From Flavobacteriaceae bacterium CG_4_10_14_3_um_filter_33_47 (GTDB lineage: Bacteria; Bacteroidota; Bacteroidia; Flavobacteriales; Flavobacteriaceae), in contig PFKE01000034.1 in the NCBI GenBank assembly GCA_002784145.1, forward strand, positions 1-61,183: 61,183 nucleotides of DNA, read 5' to 3'. Both the position numbers and the translations under genes were made by a program. Under the pieces are notes generated by a model that worked only from the letters and a program-made list of their open reading frames with translations, was not told the origin of the DNA and did not search any database. Below, piece after piece: positions 10,482 to 17,626 of this stretch (its first letter is position 1; every line of letters starts with the position of its first letter).

Positions 10482-11453
10482 TTAAGTTCTGCTAAGGTTC
10501 TTTTTCTTGTTGAAAAGAGGCAAATAGACTAATGATATGCCGCCTATAATAATAATCAGTAATGTTTGGGACGACCATATAATCCATCCAAAAGCCAAAC
10601 TGGGCTCTTTAGCAATTCCAAAAATAGAAAACGCTGCGTAAATGGCAATAGGATAAGAGCCTATGCCACCATTGGTTGCGGCAATGCTAAAACTAGCAGA
10701 AATAAAACCTATTAAAATTGCGCCTATAGAAATGCCTTGTAATTCATTTAAAGAAAAAGATGTTACATAAAACATAAGAACATACATAGCCCAAATAAAC
10801 AAGGTATGAAAAATAAAAGGCCATTTCTTTTTCATTTTAAAAATACTAAAAACACCTTCCAATAAGCCTTTGATAAAGGTTTTTATTTTTATCGCAACTT
10901 TAAATTTGCTTTGTTTTATAAGCTTTAAAATAATACCAGCAAACACCAAAAAGATTATGGCTCCAAGGATGATTTTAGTGAGGTTAAAATTGGTTATTAA
11001 AAAGTTATAAATAAAATCGAATTGAAGAAATAAGGTTAGTAATATAATCCCCATCATAACTATAACATCTGCAATGCGCTCAGAAACTATGGTTCCAAAA
11101 CCTTTTTCAAAAGGAACATCTTCGTAATTTGTTAATATAGATGCTCTAACTACTTCACCAGCTCTGGGAATGGTGAAATTAATTAAATAAGCTGAAAAAA
11201 CAGCCATGAAACTATTGCAGAATTTTATATTATAACCTAAAGGTTCCAGCATAAATCGCCAGCGATAAGCTCTTGAAAGATGACTTAGCAGTCCCAAAAA
11301 AACGCCCAAAACAATCCATTTGTAGTCTGCTTTTTTTAAATACACCAATAATTCATCTAACGATACTTTTGATAGCGCGTACCAAACCAAAAAAACTCCC
11401 AGCAATAGTGGGAGTATAATTTTTAGAGATTTTTTTGTGTTTTGAGAAAGCAT
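10482..11453 (-). CDS. Flippase-like membrane protein (lysylphosphatidylglycerol synthase TM-domain / UPF0104 family)
   Basis: 323 residues with about eight hydrophobic segments. The family-typical block (AYRWRFMLEPLGY, then FTIPRAGEVVRASIL) lies near residues 62-110, and SIAATNGGIGSYPIA lies near residue 258. Members resemble the membrane half of MprF and YbhN and are thought to move lipids or lipid-linked molecules across the inner membrane; the substrate here is unknown. Its ATG touches the panD stop codon, so it is translated from the pan operon. The link to pantothenate synthesis is positional only. Confidence 0.82.
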   Translation of the reverse strand: MLSQNTKKSLKIILPLLLGVFLVWYALSKVSLDELLVYLKKADYKWIVLGVFLGLLSHLSRAYRWRFMLEPLGYNIKFCNSFMAVFSAYLINFTIPRAGEVVRASILTNYEDVPFEKGFGTIVSERIADVIVMMGIILLTLFLQFDFIYNFLITNFNLTKIILGAIIFLVFAGIILKLIKQSKFKVAIKIKTFIKGLLEGVFSIFKMKKKWPFIFHTLFIWAMYVLMFYVTSFSLNELQGISIGAILIGFISASFSIAATNGGIGSYPIAIYAAFSIFGIAKEPSLAFGWIIWSSQTLLIIIIGGISLVYLPLFNKKKNLSRT

Positions 11454-11804
11454 TTATTTTAATAAGTTGGTCGCTTCATCTGGAAAAACCAATGAAGGCT
11501 TAAAGGTTTTTGCTTCTTCAATATCCATAAAGGCATAGGTTATTAAAATTAACGTATCTCCAACGGCAACTTTTCTTGCCGCAGCACCATTTAGGGTAAT
11601 TTCACCACTGTTTCGTGGTCCAGGAATCACATAAGTGTCTAGGCGTTCTCCGTTATCATTATTAACAATCTGAACTTTTTCTCCTTGAATTATGTTAGCG
11701 GCTTCCATTAAATCTTCATCAATGGTAATACTACCAATATAATTGAGATCTGCACCGGTGCATTTAACTCTATGAATTTTAGATTTTACTACTTGAATTT
11801 GCAT
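11454..11804 (-). CDS. panD: Aspartate 1-decarboxylase
   Basis: Makes beta-alanine from L-aspartate for pantothenate synthesis. The 116-residue proenzyme shows the self-cleavage site Gly24-Ser25 in NYIGS; the serine becomes the pyruvoyl cofactor. Tyr22 and the later segment [17 protein letters not shown] are also family features. It lies 13 bp downstream of panC and abuts the flippase gene, giving a panC-panD-flippase operon. Confidence 0.97.
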   Translation of the reverse strand: MQIQVVKSKIHRVKCTGADLNYIGSITIDEDLMEAANIIQGEKVQIVNNDNGERLDTYVIPGPRNSGEITLNGAAARKVAVGDTLILITYAFMDIEEAKTFKPSLVFPDEATNLLK

Positions 11805-11817
11805 GTGGTAAAGATAA

Positions 11818-12666
11818 TTAATTTAATGCGATATTGTCTATAAGTCTAATTTCTCCAGCGTAAACCGCTATAAATGCTCTATATTTTTTATTTTTTGCTT
11901 TTCGTTTTAAGGGTTTTAATGTGTCAATATCGGCTATAATAAAGTATTCCAATTTTAAAACATCATGGGATTCAAACTGGCTTGATACCCAACTAGTTAC
12001 TTTATCCGCACTTTTTGTGCCAAATTGTATTTTGGCAGCTTTTAAGGTTTTATAAATAAATGCCGCCGCTTCTTTTTGCTTATCTGTCAGTCTTGTGTTT
12101 CTTGAGCTCATGGCCAGCCCATTTTTTTCTCTATGAATCTTACAACCTACAACATGAACAGGCATTTTATATTTGCTTACCAGCTTTTTTATGATTTGTA
12201 ATTGCTGAAAATCCTTTTCTCCAAAATACGCATTGTCTGGTCTAATAATGTCAAACAATCTTTTAACTACGGTACCAACACCATCAAAATGACCTTGTCT
12301 AAACTTACCTTCCATTTCATGTTCAAGTCCATCAAAGTCAAAAGATTGAGATACCGTATTTCCATGATAAATAACCTCGACCGTTGGTGCAAAAACTAAA
12401 ATATCTTTAGAAATGGATTCCAGTAATTTAATATCATTTTCTAAAGTTCTTGGATATTTTTCAAGATCTTTAGAATTATTAAATTGCGTTGGGTTTACAA
12501 ATACGCTTACAAAAACCTTCTGGTTATTAGCCAATGCTTCTTCTACCAATGCCAAATGGCCTTTGTGCAAAGCCCCCATGGTTGGAACAAACCCAATGGT
12601 TAATTGGTGTGCTTTAAATGCATCAATAACTTCCGTAATTTGTTCTTTATCTGTAAAAATCTGCAT
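11818..12666 (-). CDS. panC: Pantothenate synthetase (pantoate--beta-alanine ligase)
   Basis: Joins pantoate to beta-alanine with ATP, the step that uses the PanD product. The 282 residues have the HIGH-superfamily signature in [15 protein letters not shown] (residues 27-41) and the KMSKS-equivalent AMSSRNTRL near residue 185. Length is normal. It is the first gene of the pan operon and is divergent from the glycogen-synthase-like gene at 12853. Confidence 0.97.
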   Translation of the reverse strand: MQIFTDKEQITEVIDAFKAHQLTIGFVPTMGALHKGHLALVEEALANNQKVFVSVFVNPTQFNNSKDLEKYPRTLENDIKLLESISKDILVFAPTVEVIYHGNTVSQSFDFDGLEHEMEGKFRQGHFDGVGTVVKRLFDIIRPDNAYFGEKDFQQLQIIKKLVSKYKMPVHVVGCKIHREKNGLAMSSRNTRLTDKQKEAAAFIYKTLKAAKIQFGTKSADKVTSWVSSQFESHDVLKLEYFIIADIDTLKPLKRKAKNKKYRAFIAVYAGEIRLIDNIALN

Positions 12667-12690
12667 AATTTAATAAAAAATTAACGGGTG

Positions 12691-12698
12691 CAAACTTA
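12691..12698 (-). promoter_or_regulatory. panC: Candidate -7 element for panC
   Basis: On the minus strand this reads TAAGTTTG, matching the Bacteroidota TAnnTTTG consensus, 25 bases before the panC ATG. No TTG at the usual -33 spacing was found, so the call rests on the -7 box and its position. Confidence 0.33.
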
Positions 12699-12729
12699 AG
12701 ATTTTACAATCAATCTGCATAAATTTTTG

Positions 12730-12737
12730 TACTTTTG
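12730..12737 (+). promoter_or_regulatory. Candidate -7 element for the 12853 gene
   Basis: TACTTTTG fits TAnnTTTG and lies about 115 bases ahead of the start codon, back to back with the candidate panC promoter. The -33 TTG is not seen. Confidence 0.33.
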
Positions 12738-12852
12738 CGTGTTTTTTATTTTGATTTTTCAAAAAAAACCTAATTATGAAACGTTTCTCATTCACTTTAA
12801 TCTTAATTAAAATTGAATAAACGGTGCATATAAAAGCAACAAAAACTAACAT

Positions 12853-13662
12853 ATGAAAGATAAGAGGATATTGTATGTATCATCTGAAGTAGTACCCTAT
12901 TTGCCTGAAACAGAAATCTCATCCATGTCATTTGAAGCTCCAAGATTGGTAAATCAGCAAGGCGGACAAATAAGAATATTCATGCCAAGATACGGTAATA
13001 TTAATGAGAGAAGGCATCAATTGCATGAAGTTATCAGGTTATCTGGAATAAATTTGGTGATCAATGATTTAGATATGCCTCTTATTATCAAAGTTGCCTC
13101 TATTCCAAAAGAACGTATTCAGGTTTATTTTATTGATAATGATGAGTATTTTAAAAGAAAAGCTACGTTAACCGATGAAAACGGACAGTTATTTCCTGAC
13201 AATGATGAACGCGCCATATTTTTTGCAAAAGGCGTTATTGAAACGGTTAAAAAATTAAATTGGTCTCCAGACGTTATACATATTCATGGTTGGTTGGCAT
13301 CATTATTGCCACTCTATTTAAAAGAATATTTTAAAGACGAGCCGTTGTTTAGTGATAGTAAAATTGTTACCTCTGTGTACAATCAAAGTTTTGATAACAC
13401 GTTAAATAGAGACTTGTTCAATAAAATAAAATTTGATAACATAGACGAAGACAAAATCAAAATTTTAGAAGTGCCTTCATATAACAACTTAATGAAAATT
13501 GCCATCAATCATTCCGATGCATTAATTGTTGGATCCGAAGTCATTCCAAAAGAATTGGAAACGTATTTAAAAGATTCCAAAAAGCCCGTTTTAGAATATA
13601 AATATAAAGATGAATTTGGTCAAGCATACACAGAATTTTTAAATTCTCAAGTGTTAATTTAA
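12853..13662 (+). CDS. Glycogen/starch synthase N-terminal-domain protein (GT5-like, single domain)
   Basis: 269 residues that align only with the N-terminal Rossmann half of GT5 glycogen synthases: RILYVSSEVVPYLPE at the start, FMPRYGNINERR near residue 37, and DVIHIHGWLASLLPLYLKEYF near residue 141. The ADP-glucose-binding KxGG motif expected just after the first strand is absent (ETEISSMSFEAP stands there), and the whole C-terminal nucleotide-sugar half is missing. It cannot be a complete glycogen synthase. From memory, the order panC / this gene / DUF4270 lipoprotein / glmS recurs in flavobacteria, which suggests an envelope or cell-wall role, but no function is established. There are 23 bp to the next gene, so it is probably cotranscribed with the DUF4270 gene. 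Confidence 0.78.
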   Translation: MKDKRILYVSSEVVPYLPETEISSMSFEAPRLVNQQGGQIRIFMPRYGNINERRHQLHEVIRLSGINLVINDLDMPLIIKVASIPKERIQVYFIDNDEYFKRKATLTDENGQLFPDNDERAIFFAKGVIETVKKLNWSPDVIHIHGWLASLLPLYLKEYFKDEPLFSDSKIVTSVYNQSFDNTLNRDLFNKIKFDNIDEDKIKILEVPSYNNLMKIAINHSDALIVGSEVIPKELETYLKDSKKPVLEYKYKDEFGQAYTEFLNSQVLI

Positions 13663-13685
13663 CGTCATTCTCTACCTAATTAAAT

Positions 13686-15407
13686 ATGAAAAAAGTATTT
13701 CAAGTCCTTAAATTTGCCGGTTTTTTAGCGTTTATATCTTTTATGGCTATTGCTTGCGATCAAGATTTTAACTCTATTGAAAGTGAGGTTATAAACTTAA
13801 AAAATTTTAACACAAACCAATCTCAAGCACCCGTTACTTCTTATAACAAAAAGCTAGATTCGCTAACAGTAAGCAATTTAAGCGCCCATTTACTCGGTGT
13901 TTTTAATGACCCTGCTTTTGGACAAACAACCGCAAGCATTATAACCCAAATTACACCCACAGAATTTAGCCCTGTTTTTGGGGATAATCCGGTTATTGAC
14001 TCTGTGGTATTAACCATTTCTTATAATAGTAGATTACTTGCTAATGAGACCGACCCAAATGGAAATGCTTTATATTCTATTAGTGATTCGCTATATGGCA
14101 ATCAGAGTGCACCTATTAAATTATCCATATACCAAAACAATTTCTTTCTTAGGGATTTTAATCCTACGGCAGATTTAGAAGTTACCCAAAACTATTATTC
14201 TCATGGAAACGGATCTATTAATACTACCGACAATTTTGCAGTAATAGAAAGTGGTATCATTAACTTTGATGATTCTAAAGGAGCCTTAATATACGAAAAC
14301 AACAATTTTATTCCAAGCAGCAGTGCCATTGTTTTAAAAACGTTAGGTACAGACGGGGCTGAAACAACCCAAACCATTGCTCCGGCATTAAGAACTACCC
14401 TAAATATTGACTTTTGGAAAGCCGCTATTTTTGATTTAGAAGGTGATGATGTACTAAGTAATGCCAATAATTTTTACGACTATTTTAGAGGCTTATATTT
14501 CAAAGCCGAAGCTATTAACGCAGATGGTAGTATGCTTTTATTAGACATATCAGACTCGGGTTCTAACATTACCATTTACTATTCAAACGATCCTTTGGTT
14601 GAAGGTGGAGACAGAATTAAAGACACTTATGTGCTAAATTTTAGTGGCAATAAATTAAACCCCGTTATCAATAATTACAATTTGGTGTCTTTACAAAACG
14701 GAGATGCCACCAATGGCGACGAGAAGCTTTATTTAAAAGGTGCTGAGGGCTCTATGGCCATCGTTGATATTTTCTCGGGTAATGTAGATTGCAATGGCAG
14801 TACAGAAACCGCTCTGGATTGTTTTAAGAAAACCTACAGAGCTGTTGATGAAAATGGCGATTACATTTTAAAAAATGGCGATTTTCTTTTAAAAAGATTG
14901 CTTAATGAAGCTCAATTAATTATTTATGAAGACGAAAACATGGCCTTACCTACACAGCCATCTGACAAATATACAGACCCTAAAGACTTCCATAAATACG
15001 ACAGAATATATGCTTACGACATAAAAAACAACACCCCTTTAATTGATTACACTATTGATCCTTCTACAAATTCTATTAGTCCATTTAATTCCAAATTTAT
15101 TCATTTAGGGCAAAGAGATACCGATGAAAATGGAATCTCCAAATACAAAATACGAATTACCGAGCATCTCAATAATATTTTACTTAAAGATTCTACAAAC
15201 ACAAAAATAGGGTTGGTACTATCTACCAATGTTAATTATATTTCAAACGCACCCATTTTAAGAAGCAATGACATTGTAACCGGAGTTCCAGCGGCCTCCG
15301 TTATTACCCCAAGAGGCACGGTGCTCTATGGCAGCCATGAAAGTGTCCCTGTAGAAAAGAGAATGAGGTTGGATTTATATTTTACAGAAAGCAATACTAA
15401 CGATTAA
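13686..15407 (+). CDS. DUF4270 family lipoprotein
   Basis: 573 residues. The N terminus is a lipoprotein signal with cysteine at about residue 24 (FMAIACDQD), so it is probably anchored to the outer membrane. The body is a beta-rich DUF4270-type sequence (DPAFGQTTASIITQITP; later NNILLKDSTNTKIGLVLSTN). No catalytic motif is visible and the family's function is unknown. It follows the GT5-like gene by 23 bp and precedes glmS. Confidence 0.8.
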   Translation: MKKVFQVLKFAGFLAFISFMAIACDQDFNSIESEVINLKNFNTNQSQAPVTSYNKKLDSLTVSNLSAHLLGVFNDPAFGQTTASIITQITPTEFSPVFGDNPVIDSVVLTISYNSRLLANETDPNGNALYSISDSLYGNQSAPIKLSIYQNNFFLRDFNPTADLEVTQNYYSHGNGSINTTDNFAVIESGIINFDDSKGALIYENNNFIPSSSAIVLKTLGTDGAETTQTIAPALRTTLNIDFWKAAIFDLEGDDVLSNANNFYDYFRGLYFKAEAINADGSMLLLDISDSGSNITIYYSNDPLVEGGDRIKDTYVLNFSGNKLNPVINNYNLVSLQNGDATNGDEKLYLKGAEGSMAIVDIFSGNVDCNGSTETALDCFKKTYRAVDENGDYILKNGDFLLKRLLNEAQLIIYEDENMALPTQPSDKYTDPKDFHKYDRIYAYDIKNNTPLIDYTIDPSTNSISPFNSKFIHLGQRDTDENGISKYKIRITEHLNNILLKDSTNTKIGLVLSTNVNYISNAPILRSNDIVTGVPAASVITPRGTVLYGSHESVPVEKRMRLDLYFTESNTND

Positions 15408-15468
15408 ACTAATTTGTGGTTTTTTTTAAAAATACCATTTGGTTTTACAATTAGAATGACATTCATCG

Positions 15469-15488
15469 TATAAAGTAGAGACTTTATA
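15469..15488. repeat. Perfect 8-bp hairpin ahead of glmS
   Basis: TATAAAGT (15469-15476) and ACTTTATA (15481-15488) form a perfect stem with an AGAG loop. No T-run follows, so it is not a clear terminator. It could be an operator or an RNA hairpin between the DUF4270 gene and glmS. Confidence 0.35.
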
Positions 15489-15494
15489 TAATAT

Positions 15495-15527
15495 TTGTCA
15501 TTATTTATTATTTATTTTTCATATTTG
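15495..15527 (+). promoter_or_regulatory. glmS: Candidate glmS promoter
   Basis: TTG at 15495-15497, a 22-base spacer, then CATATTTG at 15520-15527 (one mismatch to TAnnTTTG), 38 bases before the glmS start codon. Confidence 0.33.
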
Positions 15528-15564
15528 TCCCCGCTATTAATAACCCAATCAAAATTAATTACTT

Positions 15565-17412
15565 ATGTGTGGAATTGTAGGATATATTGGACCAAGAGAA
15601 GCTTACCCAATTATTATAGAAGGATTAAAAAGACTTGAATACCGAGGATACGATAGTGCAGGTATTGCATTATTTGATGGATCTGAACTTAAGGTTTGTA
15701 AAACCAAAGGCAAAGTTGTAGACCTTGAAGCTAAGTTATATAAAGAGATTTCAAGTAACGGATCTATTGGTATTGGTCATACAAGATGGGCCACCCATGG
15801 GGTTCCCAATGATGTAAACTCACATCCACATTATTCCAATTCAGGAAATTTAGTCATCATTCACAACGGTATCATTGAAAACTATGATGCCCTTCGTAAA
15901 GAATTAATCAAAAGAGGCTACGTTTTTAAATCTGATACTGATACTGAAGTATTGGTTAACCTTATTGAAGAGGTAAAAAAACAAGAAGATGTAAAACTGG
16001 GCAAAGCTGTTCAAATAGCCTTAAACCAGGTTGTTGGCGCCTACGCTATTGCTGTTTTTGATAAAACACAACCAAATGAAATTGTTATTGCTCGATTAGG
16101 TAGCCCATTGGCCATTGGTGTTGGTAAAGACGAATTTTTTATAGCCAGTGATGCCTCTCCTTTTTTAGAATACACAAAAAATGCCATTTATTTAGAAGAT
16201 GAAGAAATGGCTATCATCCGATTAAATAAAGACATCAAAATCAGAAAAATAAAAGATGACTCCTTAGTTGATCCATACGTTCAAGCCCTTAAAATGAATC
16301 TGGATCAAATAGAAAAAGGTGGCTTTGAACATTTTATGCTTAAAGAAATTTATGAGCAACCCAGAGCCATTACAGATACCTATCGCGGAAGATTAAACAG
16401 GGAAGAAGCCATTATAAAAATGTCTAGTGTTGAAGACAACATGAAAAAGTTCCTGGCTGCCGATAGAATTATTATTGTAGCATGTGGTACTTCTTGGCAT
16501 GCCGGTTTAGTGGCAGAATATATTTTTGAAGACTTAGCAAGAATTCCTGTTGAAGTAGAATATGCCTCCGAATTTAGATATAGAAACCCCATTATTACAG
16601 AAAAAGATGTGGTGATCGCCATTTCACAATCTGGTGAAACGGCCGATACTTTAGCAGCCATTAAATTAGCAAAATCAAAAGGAGCCTTTGTTTTTGGCGT
16701 TTGTAATGTTGTTGGTTCATCCATAGCACGAGAAACCCATGCCGGTGCATACACACATGCTGGCCCAGAAATTGGTGTAGCATCAACCAAGGCTTTTACA
16801 ACTCAAATTACCGTTTTATCATTAATTGCGTTACGTTTGGCCAGAGCCAAAGGCACCATTTCAAGTTCAGATTTTCGTCAACATTTGCTTGAATTTGAAA
16901 TGATTCCTAAAAAAGTAGAAAAAGCTTTAGAAGCCGATGAACACATTAAAAAAATTGCAAACATCTATAAAGACGTTCACAACTTTTTATATTTAGGCAG
17001 AGGTTATAATTTTCCAGTAGCCCTTGAAGGCGCTTTAAAACTTAAAGAAATATCTTATATACATGCCGAAGGCTATCCAGCTGCCGAAATGAAACATGGC
17101 CCCATTGCGTTAATTGATGAGAACATGCCAATTGTTGTTATTGCAACAAAAAAAGGTCACTATGAAAAAGTAGTGAGTAACATTCAAGAAATTAAGTCAA
17201 GAAAAGGTAAAATCATTGGTATTGTTACCGAAGGTGATGTTGACGTGAGAGCATTAGCAGACCATGTTATTGAAGTTCCAGAAACTTTAGAGTTTCTATC
17301 GCCTTTATTAACGACCATTCCGTTACAGCTATTATCGTATCATATAGCTGTATTATTAGGAAAGAACGTCGACCAACCTAGAAATTTAGCAAAATCAGTT
17401 ACGGTGGAATAG
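15565..17412 (+). CDS. glmS: Glutamine--fructose-6-phosphate aminotransferase (isomerizing)
   Basis: Makes glucosamine-6-phosphate from fructose-6-phosphate and glutamine, the entry to UDP-GlcNAc for peptidoglycan and LPS. The 615 residues start MCGIVGYIGPRE, so Cys2 is the N-terminal nucleophile of the glutaminase domain. GHTRWATHG and the following HNGIIENY are the glutaminase motifs. Two SIS sugar-isomerase domains follow (CGTSWHAG near 311; SQSGETADTL near 355). The protein ends LAKSVTVE, as is standard. No glmS ribozyme consensus was recognised upstream. Confidence 0.98.
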   Translation: MCGIVGYIGPREAYPIIIEGLKRLEYRGYDSAGIALFDGSELKVCKTKGKVVDLEAKLYKEISSNGSIGIGHTRWATHGVPNDVNSHPHYSNSGNLVIIHNGIIENYDALRKELIKRGYVFKSDTDTEVLVNLIEEVKKQEDVKLGKAVQIALNQVVGAYAIAVFDKTQPNEIVIARLGSPLAIGVGKDEFFIASDASPFLEYTKNAIYLEDEEMAIIRLNKDIKIRKIKDDSLVDPYVQALKMNLDQIEKGGFEHFMLKEIYEQPRAITDTYRGRLNREEAIIKMSSVEDNMKKFLAADRIIIVACGTSWHAGLVAEYIFEDLARIPVEVEYASEFRYRNPIITEKDVVIAISQSGETADTLAAIKLAKSKGAFVFGVCNVVGSSIARETHAGAYTHAGPEIGVASTKAFTTQITVLSLIALRLARAKGTISSSDFRQHLLEFEMIPKKVEKALEADEHIKKIANIYKDVHNFLYLGRGYNFPVALEGALKLKEISYIHAEGYPAAEMKHGPIALIDENMPIVVIATKKGHYEKVVSNIQEIKSRKGKIIGIVTEGDVDVRALADHVIEVPETLEFLSPLLTTIPLQLLSYHIAVLLGKNVDQPRNLAKSVTVE

Positions 17413-17523
17413 CTTTTAGGTAAGTTTTGTATCAACTTTTACTAAATAATTTCATTTCAATTTGCAAAAATCACAAAAAAACTACCTATTTTTACTTATA
17501 ATGTAATTAAATATTGGGTTTTT

Positions 17524-17560
17524 TGACATAATATCTTATGCGTGCATAAGTTTTTTGTCA
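17524..17560. repeat. Nested inverted repeat between glmS and the TonB receptor gene
   Basis: The inner palindrome is CTTATGC-GT-GCATAAG (17535-17550), immediately followed by six T. An outer TGACA (17524-17528) is mirrored by TGTCA (17556-17560). Read as RNA, a 6-bp stem with a CGTG loop and T-tract could be a weak terminator for glmS. Read as DNA, the symmetry and position 67-103 bases before the receptor start codon suit an operator. The two readings cannot be separated here. Confidence 0.45.
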
Positions 17561-17626
17561 TTTATGCAAAACATACCTATAATATTTTTTATATTGGCAA
17601 TCTAAAAAATAAACTAATTCTTGTAA

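Noticed and set aside
12670-12852. A 60-residue minus-strand open frame between panC and the GT5-like gene
   Set aside because: Its composition is that of translated AT-rich promoter DNA, it lies over two divergent promoter candidates and it has no recognisable family.
15408-15564. glmS ribozyme/riboswitch
   Set aside because: The leader before glmS lacks the ribozyme's conserved core and is only 157 bases of AT-rich DNA with a simple hairpin.
16380-16790. A 136-residue minus-strand open frame
   Set aside because: Antisense to glmS, with no homology or signal of its own.
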